Shown in pieces: positions 24,304 through 33,621 of a stretch of DNA of 64,000 nt (position 1 is its first letter; every line of letters starts with the position of its first letter). The stretch is from assembly GCF_900102905.1 (NCBI RefSeq), contig NZ_FNFV01000004.1, positions 62,001-126,000 on the forward strand, read 5' to 3'. The notes beneath the pieces were generated by a model that saw nothing but the letters and a program-made list of their open reading frames with translations, was not told where the DNA came from and searched no databases. The DNA comes from Meinhardsimonia xiamenensis (GTDB taxonomy: Bacteria; Pseudomonadota; Alphaproteobacteria; Rhodobacterales; Rhodobacteraceae). Made by a program: the position numbers and the translations under genes.

Positions 24304-26346
24304 TCAGGCGCCGGCGTTGCGGAACAGACCCCGCCAGTCGATGGCCTTCGCCGCAAAATCGTGGCGCGCCTTGATCTCGACGCCATCGACCTCGAAGCCC
24401 TGACGCACCTCCGTGTAGACGCCCTCCTGACCCTCCAGATAGGCGTACTCCACCGTGTCGATGCGCGCCGCATCCGCCGCCAGGAACCACGGATCGGTCC
24501 CCGAGTCGGGCAGCAGCCGCGGCTCTTCCACCACCTCGAGCTGGCCCGCGAAGGCATTGACGTCCGAAGCCGAGGCCGGCGTGGTCGCCGTCACGTGCTT
24601 GCGCGCCTCGACCGCCCGCGAGCCCGGAGGCACGATCAGCCACCGCGGCAGCACCGAGATCTTGCGCCCGTCAAGGCCCGTCTGCGCGGCGAACTTCCGG
24701 TAGGCCTCCGCCAGCGAGTCCTCCGTGATGGCCGCGGCCGTGCCCTCGTTGCCGTGAGCGGCATCGAACAGAGGATTGCCGTCGCCCATCTGCGGGTTCG
24801 TCGACAGGATCGAGTAGACGATGTCCGACTCCAGATCCGCCGCCGCCGCGCCGAACGCCGCCGGGATCCGCGTGAAGGCGTCGAGATCGTCGTTGATCAG
24901 CACCTGCCGCGTGATCCCGATGATCCGCCCGTAGGTCAGCAGCGCATAGACCTCCCGGCTCTCCGAGATCGTGCCATAGCGGAACTCGCCCGACTCCGGC
25001 ACATACACAAGGCTCGGCGCGCCGGAGAGCTGCGTCACCGAGACCTGCTTGAAGTCGGAGATCGTCCGGCGCCGCGCCCAGCGCGTGAAGGTCCGCGCTG
25101 CCCGCGTGTAGGCCTGGCGCAGCGTCTTGTTCGCCACATTCGCCAGGATCAGCGGGAAATCGCTCGTCGAATGCATGCCGGCCCGCCCGAGAAGCGCGGC
25201 GCCCGCAAGCTCCATCCGGCCCATGCCGCGCGTCGACACCCCGCCGCGCTCGAGCGCGTGGCGCGCCAGCTCCAGAAGCGAGCGCCCGATGAACTCCCGC
25301 GAGCCGGAAGGCAGCTCGAACTCGGTCGGGCTGTGCCGGTGCAGCAACGCCGCCGCCATCGCCTCGCGATAGCCGCCGTCGTCGCGCCGCGCCTGGGCAG
25401 GCGCCGGCTCGCCGCGGCGCGGCGCCTCCGCCTGCGCCTCCGCCAGATGATCGAGGATCGCCGCGCGCGCCTCATCCAGCGCCACGCCACGCTCGATCAG
25501 ATCGGCCCCGAAGGACTGCGCCAGACCGTGCCGCTCGCAAAGCCGCAGGATCTCCGCCGCCGTCCGACGCGCCTGCGCCGCCGCATCCGCGCCCGCCGCG
25601 GGCTTCTCCGCCGGCTCGCTTCGCTTTTCGGCCTGCGCCTCACTGCGCTTCTCCGCAGTCCCGGCATCCACCGCCTGCGGCTCCTCCACGGCCGCCGCCG
25701 CGACCGCGCCCTTCTCCGTCCGTTTCATGGTCGTCCCTTTCGATTTCGCCGCCCCGCCCGCGGCACCTCTCCACTCGAGCACGCACTCCGCGCGCTCGCC
25801 CTCATCGGAGCGCACCCGCGCCCCCGCGTCCGCCGGAATGGCCACCGCCGAAATCTCCAGCGGCTCCCAGTCCACCGCCCGCCACAGCTCACGCTCGCCG
25901 TCGCGCTTCTCGATCTCGTAGCGGTGCACCCGGTAGCCGACCGAGACCGCCACATGGCCCTCGAGGATGCGCCGCACCACCGGCCTCGCATCTTCGGCCT
26001 GCGTGAGCCGCACCTGCGCCACCCCGATGCCGCCCTCGAGCCGCACCGAGCCGGGCACCACCGAGCCCAGGATCGAATGCACCTGACCGGCCCAATGCGT
26101 GTCCAGGAACGGCGCCCCGGCATCGAGCCGCTCGAGCCGCACGGCGCCGGGCTCCACCACGAGCTCCTCGTCGTACTCCGTCACCGAATCCCAACCCTCG
26201 AACCGCCGGCGCTGCACCCGCGCGCCCGTGGTCCAGACCACCTCGATGACGTCACCCTCCTTCGCCCCGCCCGAACCCTGGACGCGCCTCACCTCCGCCG
26301 CCCGCCGTTCGACGGGCAGCATCACCGTATCCCTCGGCATGACCAT
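24304..26346 (-). CDS. fused prohead protease and major capsid protein
   Basis: This 680-residue fusion has an N-terminal HK97-type prohead protease (about 1-190). The protease part contains FLDTHWAGQVHSILGSVVPG, GHVAVSVGYRVHRYEIEKRD and WEPLEISAVAIPADAGARV. A charged, low-complexity Ala/Glu/Lys linker (about 200-270) probably acts as scaffold. The major capsid domain (about 350-680) includes LVYVPESGEFRYGTISESRE, DLESDIVYSILSTNPQMGDG and LFDAAHGNEGTAAAI. Self-cleavage would release the mature capsid subunit. Fusions of this kind are known in Mu-like and alphaproteobacterial phages. It starts 7 bases after the portal stop. Confidence 0.85.
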   Translation of the reverse strand: MVMPRDTVMLPVERRAAEVRRVQGSGGAKEGDVIEVVWTTGARVQRRRFEGWDSVTEYDEELVVEPGAVRLERLDAGAPFLDTHWAGQVHSILGSVVPGSVRLEGGIGVAQVRLTQAEDARPVVRRILEGHVAVSVGYRVHRYEIEKRDGERELWRAVDWEPLEISAVAIPADAGARVRSDEGERAECVLEWRGAAGGAAKSKGTTMKRTEKGAVAAAAVEEPQAVDAGTAEKRSEAQAEKRSEPAEKPAAGADAAAQARRTAAEILRLCERHGLAQSFGADLIERGVALDEARAAILDHLAEAQAEAPRRGEPAPAQARRDDGGYREAMAAALLHRHSPTEFELPSGSREFIGRSLLELARHALERGGVSTRGMGRMELAGAALLGRAGMHSTSDFPLILANVANKTLRQAYTRAARTFTRWARRRTISDFKQVSVTQLSGAPSLVYVPESGEFRYGTISESREVYALLTYGRIIGITRQVLINDDLDAFTRIPAAFGAAAADLESDIVYSILSTNPQMGDGNPLFDAAHGNEGTAAAITEDSLAEAYRKFAAQTGLDGRKISVLPRWLIVPPGSRAVEARKHVTATTPASASDVNAFAGQLEVVEEPRLLPDSGTDPWFLAADAARIDTVEYAYLEGQEGVYTEVRQGFEVDGVEIKARHDFAAKAIDWRGLFRNAGA

Positions 26347-26353
26347 GCTCCTG

Positions 26354-27835
26354 TTACTGATCGCCCGACTCCGACGGGCCGGATGCCGCCGCAGTCTCCG
26401 ACGGCTGCTCCGAGCCGCCCTTCGTCGTCCGCCGCGGATCGCTGTCGAAAACGAGCCCCGCCGCGTCCATCATCTCCGCCGCCTGCGCCCATTCCCCCAA
26501 CACCGCGTCCGGATCATAGCCGCGCTTCGCGATCATCTGCTGCGGCGTGGCGAAGCCCGCACGCACCTCGAGGATGTCCGCCTGCACGTCCTGCAGCGGA
26601 TTCACGCTCTCGAAGCGCGGCGGTCCCCACTCGGCCGGGATGTCCGGCCGCGGCACGAGCCCCGCCGTGAATGCCGCGTCCATCACCCAGCCCCAGATCC
26701 GCTCGCAGAACATCGGGATGACCGTGTGCCACTGCACCGCCTCGACCATCCGCCGGAACTCGTTGAGCCCGACCCGCGAGCTCGAGAAGTTGACCTGGGA
26801 GAGATCGCCCGTCAGCAGCGCATACGGCACCCGGAAGCCCGCCGCGATGGTGTGCTGCTGCACCCGATTCCACTCGTAGATCCCCGACGTCGACGCCGGA
26901 TTGTTGAACTTCACGTCCTTGCCGTGCCGGACGTAGGAGATGAGCCCCGGCTCAAACTGCTCGACCCGGTTCCCGTCGCTGTCGATCACCACCGGCGCGA
27001 TGGACTCGCCCTCCTCGTCGGCAAAGACGAAGGCGACCGTCGAGGCCTCGATCTTCTTCCGCGTGAGCTCCGCCGTCCGCCAGTCCCCGAGCTCGCGCAG
27101 GCCCGTGATGGCCGGCACGCCCCAGGGCACGCCCCGGTTCTGCACCCGCTGCCGCTCGAACAGATGCGCCACGTCCTCGGCCGGCACCCGCTGCGACTCC
27201 ATGCTCCGCCCGACCCAGGCCGTCCGGTCGCCGGGATGATCGCGATAGAGCCAGTAGGCCCGGCGCCGCCCCTGCGCGTCGTACTCGATCCCCGACACGA
27301 TGCGCCCGCCATCGGGCAGCTCCTCGTTCTTGCCGTCGTCCAGATGATCCGCCTCGAGGATCTGCACCTGCAGCGGCACCGGCAGGCCATCGGACGTCCG
27401 GCGCCGGATGCGCCGCGCGATCACCTCGCCGCCCTCGATCATCTCGCGCACCGCCAGCGCGGTCAGCCCGTGAAAATCCGTATGCCCGTCGGCATCGGCG
27501 CGCGCCGCCCAGCGCCGCCACACCTCGTCCGCCCGCCTGTTCTCCTCCGCATCCGGCCCGGCCGCCCGCGCCCGGATCCCGGCGCCAACGATGTTCGAGA
27601 CAAGCACCTGCACCGCGTTTGCCGCGAGCGCGTCGTTGCGTACGAGATCGCGCATCCGCTCCCGCAGGGCCGGGCCCGCCGCCGCGATCTCCGCGTCCGC
27701 GCTGGTCCCGGCCGCGATCCAGCCCTCGGTGCCGCGCCCGCGCCGCGCCGCCTCGTACTCGCGCCGCTCCGGCGCGGCGCGTCCACCGCCCAGCGCCCCG
27801 AGTATGCGCCCGAGCATGGACCGCCGGCGCCTCAT
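26354..27835 (-). CDS. portal protein, lambda gpB family
   Basis: This 493-residue protein has the lambda-type portal pattern: an N-terminal segment LVRNDALAANAVQVLVSNIV with GAGIRARA, WVGRSMESQRVPAEDVAHLF, then QVNFSSSRVGLNEFRRMVEA and IPMFCERIWGWVMDAAF. It forms the dodecameric DNA gate at the capsid vertex. It overlaps the gpW-like gene by 4 bases and precedes the protease/capsid fusion. The C-terminal tail is acidic and Ser-rich. Confidence 0.88.
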   Translation of the reverse strand: MRRRRSMLGRILGALGGGRAAPERREYEAARRGRGTEGWIAAGTSADAEIAAAGPALRERMRDLVRNDALAANAVQVLVSNIVGAGIRARAAGPDAEENRRADEVWRRWAARADADGHTDFHGLTALAVREMIEGGEVIARRIRRRTSDGLPVPLQVQILEADHLDDGKNEELPDGGRIVSGIEYDAQGRRRAYWLYRDHPGDRTAWVGRSMESQRVPAEDVAHLFERQRVQNRGVPWGVPAITGLRELGDWRTAELTRKKIEASTVAFVFADEEGESIAPVVIDSDGNRVEQFEPGLISYVRHGKDVKFNNPASTSGIYEWNRVQQHTIAAGFRVPYALLTGDLSQVNFSSSRVGLNEFRRMVEAVQWHTVIPMFCERIWGWVMDAAFTAGLVPRPDIPAEWGPPRFESVNPLQDVQADILEVRAGFATPQQMIAKRGYDPDAVLGEWAQAAEMMDAAGLVFDSDPRRTTKGGSEQPSETAAASGPSESGDQ

Positions 27836-28038
27836 CGCGGCCTCCTGAAGGAAGCGAATCCTGCGACCGCGGCCGGGCCCGAGGCCGACGCCAGACGCTG
27901 CTCAATGTAACGGATCCGCGCCAGCAGATCGGCCGCCGAGCCGTAGGTCACCTGATGCTCGCCGGTTTTCACCGTCAGCGTCCCCGACGCATAGGCCCGC
28001 CGCAGCGCCTCGAGCTCCTCCTCCGAAAATCCGCTCAT
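27832..28038 (-). CDS. gpW-like head-tail joining protein
   Basis: This is a 68-residue protein: EEELEALRRAYASGTLTVKT, then HQVTYGSAADLLARIRYIEQ. The helix, beta-hairpin, helix pattern with a YGSxADL motif is the lambda gpW signature, and the place between TerL and portal is the lambda order. It would sit under the portal and prepare the head for tail attachment. Confidence 0.83.
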   Translation of the reverse strand: MSGFSEEELEALRRAYASGTLTVKTGEHQVTYGSAADLLARIRYIEQRLASASGPAAVAGFASFRRPR

Positions 28039-30038
28039 CCCCTGCCTCCTCTCGGCCCGAGCCAGCTCTGCCGCCGCTTCGGCAGCTGCGCGGGATCCGG
28101 CCCCGCGCCGGGCTCGCTCACCACCCGCCGCGCCTCCGCCGCGCCTCCGACCGGCTGAGGCGGATCGAGCTCAAGCTCGCGCTGGATCCAGACCCCTTCA
28201 TCCCACCGATCGATCCCGACAAGCCAGGCTGCGGCGCGCGCGTAGACCCGGCAGTCCAGCGCCTCGTTGCGCTCACGGACCTGCTGCCACTCCAGCCTGG
28301 TCCGGCCGCCCCGGAGATTGACCGTAACCAGCTGCTCCGCCGTCAGCTGCCGCACCCACTCCGACGTGATCCCGCGCGGAATGTGGATGTAGCCCGCCGG
28401 CCACCCCTTGCCCTCCGCCAGCTCCTCATCTGTCGGCGCGTTCAGCCGAAGATAGCGGTAGGTCTCGGACTTGAAGAAGCCCACCTGGATCGTCCACAGC
28501 TGCACCCCGCGCCTGACCTTCCGCCCGCGCCGCGTGACCTCCACCCAGCGCGGCCCGTCCACCGGACTGCCCGAGGCCGCGTGATGCACGCCCTTGATCG
28601 CCATGACCCGATCGCGCGACTGCCCGCGCACCCAGGCGTAGACCGCCTCCGTCGTGACCCCGTCGCCGGAGTCGATGGCCAGCCGCTGGATCGGCATCTC
28701 CGAGCCGCCCGGATGCCGCCAGGTCCGGCGCAAGAGCTCGTCGAGCGCCCCGATCACCCGCGGCGCGCCCATCTCGCCCTCGATCACCACATGCTCGATC
28801 AGCCACGACCGCAGATTGCGACCCCAGCCCCACACGTCGACCTCGACCCGGTCGCGCTGCACGTCGGCCCCGGCCGTCAGCAGGACCGCGCCCTCGGGCA
28901 GCTCCCCGAGCTGGTGCGGACCGCGCCGCTCATAGAGCCGCTCCCAGTCGGGCGCCTCGCCCCGCTCCGCCCAGGTCTCCCCGAGCATGGTGTTCTTCAC
29001 CACCTTCAGCGCCGCGTCGTTGCCCTGCGCCGCCTCCCAGGCCCGCGCGATCGCCTCCCAGCTCTGCCAGCCGAGCGGCGAGTAGAGCGCCGAGAGATGG
29101 AAGCCCACCACCCCGGCCCGCCGCGCCTCCTCCACCTGCTCGGGCGGCGCCGTCGGGATCCAGCACGCCCCGTGCTCCTCCCGAAGGATGCGCGCCTTGT
29201 GCCGCTCCTCGAAGGGCTCCTCGCAATGCTCGCAGACGTAGGCGACCTGCTCCGGCAGCCCCTTCGGCCAGCGCAGGCGCTCGAACTTCAGCCACTGTAG
29301 CCCGCCGCAATGCGGGCAGGGAACGTGGTAGCGCCGCTGATCGGACGCCAGAAACTCCCGCTCGACCCGGCTCACGCCCCGGATCGTCGGCGTCGACACC
29401 ACGAACACCTTCGCGCGATGCCCGTACGTCGCGGTGCGCGCCTCCGCCAGCGCCACCGGATCGCCCTCGCCGTCGACGTCGCCGGGATAGGCGTCGACCT
29501 CATCGAGGAACACGAACCGCGCCGGCATCGAGCGCAGCCCCGCCGCCGAATTGGCGCCGGTCAGGATGAACTGCCCGCCGCGGAACGACTTCGAGAACGT
29601 CGTGTTGCCCGAGTCGCGTGAGCGCGCCGGCGCCACCAATTCCCGCAACGCCGGGCTCTCCGAGATCAGCGGATCGATCCGCTGCTGCGACAGACGCTTC
29701 GCGAGCTCCGTCGTCGGCTGCACCGCCAGCACCGGCGCCGCCGCGCGGTGCATGATGTAGCCTATCCAGTTGTTGCCCACCTCCGTCGCGCCGATCTGCG
29801 CGCCCTTCATGAACACCACCTTGCGGGCCGGCGACATGGGCGACAGCTCGTCCATGACCTCCCGCAGATACGGCGTCCGCGCGGTCCGGTACGGCCCCGG
29901 CTCCGCCGCCGCCCGCTGCGGCAGGATGCGGTGCCTGTCAGCCCACTCCGAAACCGTCTGGCGCGGATCCGGCGCGAGGCCCGAGAGCCAGGCCGCCCGG
30001 AGCGCCGCCTCGCCCTGGAACGCCTCAGCCTGCGGCAT
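28035..30038 (-). CDS. terminase large subunit, lambda gpA family
   Basis: This 667-residue protein carries the packaging ATPase and nuclease. The Walker A-like segment is FMKGAQIGATEVGNNWIGY and the Walker B region is FVFLDEVDAYPGDVDGEG. The nuclease half starts near LLTAGADVQRDRVEVDVWGW and includes RLAIDSGDGVTTEAVYAWVR and a CX2C...CX2C zinc-like pair (VPCPHCGG, YVCEHCEE). These are features of the lambda gpA group, which cuts cos sites. ATG 30038 is used; TerS ends at 30025, so the genes overlap slightly. Confidence 0.9.
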   Translation of the reverse strand: MPQAEAFQGEAALRAAWLSGLAPDPRQTVSEWADRHRILPQRAAAEPGPYRTARTPYLREVMDELSPMSPARKVVFMKGAQIGATEVGNNWIGYIMHRAAAPVLAVQPTTELAKRLSQQRIDPLISESPALRELVAPARSRDSGNTTFSKSFRGGQFILTGANSAAGLRSMPARFVFLDEVDAYPGDVDGEGDPVALAEARTATYGHRAKVFVVSTPTIRGVSRVEREFLASDQRRYHVPCPHCGGLQWLKFERLRWPKGLPEQVAYVCEHCEEPFEERHKARILREEHGACWIPTAPPEQVEEARRAGVVGFHLSALYSPLGWQSWEAIARAWEAAQGNDAALKVVKNTMLGETWAERGEAPDWERLYERRGPHQLGELPEGAVLLTAGADVQRDRVEVDVWGWGRNLRSWLIEHVVIEGEMGAPRVIGALDELLRRTWRHPGGSEMPIQRLAIDSGDGVTTEAVYAWVRGQSRDRVMAIKGVHHAASGSPVDGPRWVEVTRRGRKVRRGVQLWTIQVGFFKSETYRYLRLNAPTDEELAEGKGWPAGYIHIPRGITSEWVRQLTAEQLVTVNLRGGRTRLEWQQVRERNEALDCRVYARAAAWLVGIDRWDEGVWIQRELELDPPQPVGGAAEARRVVSEPGAGPDPAQLPKRRQSWLGPRGGRG

Positions 30039-30720
30039 TCCGACCATCGCCCCCCAGCTTCACCTTCACCTCCGACTGCTCGGCCAGAAAATCCCACAAC
30101 GCCCGCTCGAGCACCTGCTCGAGCTCCCGCGCCTCAACCCCAAGCTCCGCCGCCATCTCCGCCGACACACGCGTCGGCCACGCCAGCAGCGCGTCGCGGA
30201 CCCGCCGCGCCAGCGCCGTCACCATCTTCTCCGCCGCCTCGCGCGGAACAAGCTCGCCCTCCTGCTGCCGGAACTTCTGGCGCATGAGCTGCGCCTCGTA
30301 GAAGGTCTTGGCCGTCCGCGCCTTGTTGATGTCGATGCCGCCCGCGCCCTCGATCCCGGCACCCGGCGCCACGCCCGGCCTGGCGCCCGCCCGCTCGCGC
30401 GCATCCGCAGCCTCGTCGAACTCCCGAACCGCCTGCCGCTGCTCCTCCGTGAAATTCTCCGCCCGGCGCGCCACACGCTCCAGACGGCGCTGCTCCGCTT
30501 CCCGGCGCCGCCGCTCTTTCTCCTCCGGCGAAAGCGCCTTCCCCGCGTGAACCCCCCGCTGTTTCGCCGGATCCGTGTTCGCATCCCACTCGCGCATCGC
30601 GCGCTCGGGATCGATCGACCCGTCCGGTTCGAGCGAGATCCGGCCCGAGGCGATGGCCTTGTTGACCGCCGCGCGGCTCACGCCCCGAAGCGCCGCGAAC
30701 TCGGCCTTCGTCACCCCCAT
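30025..30720 (-). CDS. terminase small subunit, Nu1-like
   Basis: This 231-residue protein has an N-terminal HTH (MGVTKAEFAALRGVSRAAVN, then KAIASGRISLEPDGSIDPER) like Nu1/phage DNA-packaging proteins. A charged coiled-coil linker (EEKERRRREAEQRRLERVAR) follows, then a conserved C-terminal half with KTFYEAQLMRQKFRQQEGEL. It should recognise the packaging site and recruit TerL. The cos site itself could not be located by eye; the DNA just upstream (30.7-31.6 kb) is the first place to look. Confidence 0.82.
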   Translation of the reverse strand: MGVTKAEFAALRGVSRAAVNKAIASGRISLEPDGSIDPERAMREWDANTDPAKQRGVHAGKALSPEEKERRRREAEQRRLERVARRAENFTEEQRQAVREFDEAADARERAGARPGVAPGAGIEGAGGIDINKARTAKTFYEAQLMRQKFRQQEGELVPREAAEKMVTALARRVRDALLAWPTRVSAEMAAELGVEARELEQVLERALWDFLAEQSEVKVKLGGDGRNAAG

Positions 30721-30730
30721 CGCGACCGCC

Positions 30731-31459
30731 TCAATCCCCGAACCAGGCAGCGAACTCCTCGGCCGTGATCAGGCCCGACCCGCCGCCCGCGCCCTCATGC
30801 GGATCCGATGCAGCTCCCCCGGACCCCTGCGACAGCCAGCGATCATAGACCGCCTGGATGATGGCGCGATTGTCCCGCGACCTCCCCGACCAATCCCACA
30901 GCCCGTCGAACCACTGCCCCCAGAACTCGGCGATCCCGTCGTCCACCGAGATGTCGAAGTTCTCCGTCCGCAGGTTCTTGTTCAGGTTCATCGAGGACCG
31001 CCACGCCGCCCGCCGTCCCGGCCCGCCGTCCACCACGATGACCTTCGCATGCACCGCGCAGCAGCGGAACGTATCCACCCCGAAACGCTCGATCATCGGG
31101 CCCGCGAACTGCGGGCTCTTCTCGAAGGTTGCCCGGTCCAGCAGGAAGCGCACGTCCGTGGCGAGACCGAGGAACTTCAGCTCCTGCAGCCGCTCCACGT
31201 CATAGATCCCCGTCGTCCAGGTCGAGACCCGCACCGAGCACGGATGCAGCTGCTCGACCATGTGCTCGACCGCGTCGATGGCCGAGAACTGCCCCGCCGT
31301 GGCGCCGGTGATGTGCACGCCCGGCTCAAGCGGGCCGATGCACTCCGCCGCCGTATCCACGCGGCTGATCACCTTCTGCACCGACGCGCCAACATAGCGC
31401 AGCGCGCGCGGGCGCCGCAGCCGAGCGGGCAGCGCCGGCTCCTTCCGCCTGCGGCTCAT
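30731..31459 (-). CDS. phospholipase D-like (HKD) phage protein
   Basis: This 242-residue protein contains a single HKD motif, VHAKVIVVDGG (H-X-K-X4-D), followed by SSMNLNKNLRTENFDI, the second conserved part of the PLD/Nuc active site. One HKD motif suggests a Nuc-like endonuclease or phosphodiesterase working as a dimer. No signal peptide is seen. It is the first gene of the late minus-strand operon, directly before the small terminase subunit. Related phage proteins exist but their role is unclear; packaging-related cleavage or exclusion of other phages are possibilities. Confidence 0.7.
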   Translation of the reverse strand: MSRRRKEPALPARLRRPRALRYVGASVQKVISRVDTAAECIGPLEPGVHITGATAGQFSAIDAVEHMVEQLHPCSVRVSTWTTGIYDVERLQELKFLGLATDVRFLLDRATFEKSPQFAGPMIERFGVDTFRCCAVHAKVIVVDGGPGRRAAWRSSMNLNKNLRTENFDISVDDGIAEFWGQWFDGLWDWSGRSRDNRAIIQAVYDRWLSQGSGGAASDPHEGAGGGSGLITAEEFAAWFGD

Positions 31460-31570
31460 GCCAGCACCCCGTTTTCACGTTAGACCGATTTTTATCGTTG
31501 TTTTTCAGCGTGTTAGCTTGGCGAATCGAGTGTTTTCTGCCATGGTGGAGACATGGAAAGGAGACCCGCC

Positions 31571-31762
31571 ATGACCCCCAAGACCCGCCCCATGAACCTG
31601 ATGGAGGCCCTCCAGAACCCCGAACTCCGCGAACTCATCGACAGCATCGAAGACATGATCGTCTCGATGCGCGGGCGCGGCCACGACCCCATCCTGGCCG
31701 AGGCCTTCGAAAACGCCTGCGCCGAGCTCGAGCGCCGCACCGGCATCGATTACCGCAACTGA
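31571..31762 (+). CDS. small acidic phage protein of unknown function
   Basis: This 63-residue helical protein is rich in Glu/Asp and Arg: PMNLMEALQNPELRELIDSI, then EDMIVSMRGRGHDPILAEAF. ATG 31571 has AAGGAG at ideal spacing, better than the in-frame ATG 31553. It is the first of three small plus-strand genes divergent from the late operon. Family and role are not recognised. Confidence 0.6.
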   Translation: MTPKTRPMNLMEALQNPELRELIDSIEDMIVSMRGRGHDPILAEAFENACAELERRTGIDYRN

Positions 31763-31782
31763 CCCCGCAGGGAGACACCGCC

Positions 31783-31992
31783 ATGATCGCCAACCGCCGC
31801 CGCTCCGCCATCCCGGCCATGACCACCGCCGAAAAGGCCAAGCTCCTGAGCGGTCCCGCCCTCATTGACCTCGCCACCGGCCGCAGCAACTGGTGGCGCG
31901 CCATCGCCCTCGCGGAACTGCGCGAACGGATCGCCACCGGCGACGTCAACGACATCGACCATGACGCCGCGGAAGCCCTCGGCCTGATCTGA
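31783..31992 (+). CDS. small phage protein of unknown function
   Basis: This 69-residue protein begins MIANRRRSAIPAMTTAEKAK and is mainly helical, with an acidic end (GDVNDIDHDAAEALGLI). ATG 31783 follows AGGGAG, 20 bases after the previous gene. Its stop overlaps the next start (TGATG), indicating a small operon. Not recognised. Confidence 0.6.
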   Translation: MIANRRRSAIPAMTTAEKAKLLSGPALIDLATGRSNWWRAIALAELRERIATGDVNDIDHDAAEALGLI

Positions 31993-32222
31993 TGCACCCG
32001 AACCAGGCACGCGAACTTCACCGGCAGGCCTCCGACAAGGAGGCCTACGGCATCACCAACACAGGCCCCGCATGGAACCGACTGCAGGAGAGCCGCCGCC
32101 GCCGGATGCACCCGGCCCTCCGCCGTCTGGCCGAATGCCTCGATCTCTTGACAGACGCTGCCCTGCTCGTCCTCGGATGGGGGGCAGCGCTCGCGCCGCT
32201 GCTCCTCCTGCTCCTCCCATGA
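31992..32222 (+). CDS. small phage membrane protein
   Basis: This 76-residue protein has a basic, polar N-terminal half (RELHRQASDKEAYGIT, LQESRRRRMHPALRRLAECL) and a C-terminal membrane helix (ALLVLGWGAALAPLLLLLLP). It is coupled to the preceding gene by TGATG. A tail-anchored inner-membrane protein in this place could act in superinfection exclusion, but nothing in the sequence proves it. Confidence 0.5.
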   Translation: MHPNQARELHRQASDKEAYGITNTGPAWNRLQESRRRRMHPALRRLAECLDLLTDAALLVLGWGAALAPLLLLLLP

Positions 32223-32235
32223 CCGCCAAGCCAAC

Positions 32236-33621
32236 TCACGCCGCCTCGCGACGGCGCGTCCTCGCAACCGCCTCAAAAGACCGGCCGTCCTCGTCCACCG
32301 CCTCAAGGCCCGAATACCCCTCCCAGCGCCGAACGATCACGTCCACGAAACGCGGCTCGAGCTCCACAAGCCGCGCCCGCCGCCCGAGCTTGTGGCAGGC
32401 GATCAGCGTCGACCCCGACCCGCCGAAGGGATCCAGCACCACGTCCCCAGCCTGGCTTGAATTCTCGAGCATCTCCGCGATCAGCGCCACCGGCTTCATG
32501 GTCGGATGATCAGATGAGCGGCTGGGCTTGTCGTGGCGCAGCACCGAGCCCTCCACCGCCTCGATCTCGAGGCCCGACCCCGAGATGATGAGGCACTGGC
32601 CCGCGATCTCCACCTGCACGCGCCCGTCGGGCAGGATCTGCACCGGCGCACCCGGCCGCTCCATCACCGTCGTCCGCGCCCGGCCCCCATACCAGGGATG
32701 AGCCGCGCCCGGCTTCCAGCCGTAGAGGATCGGCTCGTGCCTCCATTGGTAGTCCGACCGCCCGAGAACCAGCGACTGCTTCACCCATATGAGGCACCCG
32801 CTGAGCTTCAGCCCGGCATCGCGGAAGGCGCGCCGGAAGGCGAGGCCCTCCGTGTCCGCATGCGCCACATACACCGGCCCCCCGGCCCGAAGATGATCCG
32901 CGGCAACCGACAAGGCAGAGACCAGGAAGCGCCGGAAAGCACCATCGTCCATGTCGTCGTTGGCGATCCGCCCGGCCTTCGACTCATAGGCCACGTTATA
33001 GGGCGGATCCGTCCACACCATGTCCGCCAGATGCCCATCGAGCAGCCGGCCCACCACCTCGCGATCGAGCGCGTCACCGCAGATGACCCGGTGCTCCCCG
33101 AGGATCCAGAGATCCCCCGGCCTCGACACCGGAGCCGCCTCCGGCTCGTCCTCCGGCACATGGTCCTCATCGCCCAGCGCCGGCGCGGGCACGTCCCCCT
33201 CCAGATCGCCGGCAAGGAGCGCATCGAGCTCGTCGTCCGCAAAGCCGAGCACGTCGAGATCGAAGCCGCTCTCGAACAGCGCCTGCAGCTCCGCCGCGAG
33301 AATCTCCTCATCCCAGCCGGCATTCTCCGCGATCTTGTTGTCGGCGATGACGAGCGCCCGGCGCTGCTCCTCCGTCAGATGCCCGAGCTCTATCACCGGC
33401 ACCGACTCGAGCCCGATGCGCTGGGCGGCAAGCAGGCGTCCGTGGCCCGCGATGATCACCCCCTCGGCGTCAACCAGGATCGGATTCGCGAAGCCGAACT
33501 CGCGGATCGAGGCCGCGATCTGCGCGATCTGCCACTCCGGATGCGTCCGCGCGTTGCGCGCGTAAGGCGCCAGAGCGCTCACCGGCCGGTATTCGACCCT
33601 GAGCTTGCCAGATCTGCTCAC
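32236..33621 (-). CDS. ParB-like domain fused to an N6/N4 DNA methyltransferase
   Basis: This is a 461-residue protein. The N-terminal domain (about 1-100) is ParB/Srx-like: PYARNARTHPEWQIAQIAAS, then GVIIAGHGRLLAAQRIGLES. The C-terminal domain is a beta-class amino-methyltransferase with MVWTDPPYN (motif IV) before VVLDPFGGSGSTLIACHKLG (motif I). Such fusions are common in phages and modify phage DNA, perhaps against host restriction. GTG 33621 overlaps the upstream ParB/PRTase stop as GTGA. The recognition site cannot be read from the sequence. Confidence 0.87.
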   Translation of the reverse strand: MSRSGKLRVEYRPVSALAPYARNARTHPEWQIAQIAASIREFGFANPILVDAEGVIIAGHGRLLAAQRIGLESVPVIELGHLTEEQRRALVIADNKIAENAGWDEEILAAELQALFESGFDLDVLGFADDELDALLAGDLEGDVPAPALGDEDHVPEDEPEAAPVSRPGDLWILGEHRVICGDALDREVVGRLLDGHLADMVWTDPPYNVAYESKAGRIANDDMDDGAFRRFLVSALSVAADHLRAGGPVYVAHADTEGLAFRRAFRDAGLKLSGCLIWVKQSLVLGRSDYQWRHEPILYGWKPGAAHPWYGGRARTTVMERPGAPVQILPDGRVQVEIAGQCLIISGSGLEIEAVEGSVLRHDKPSRSSDHPTMKPVALIAEMLENSSQAGDVVLDPFGGSGSTLIACHKLGRRARLVELEPRFVDVIVRRWEGYSGLEAVDEDGRSFEAVARTRRREAA

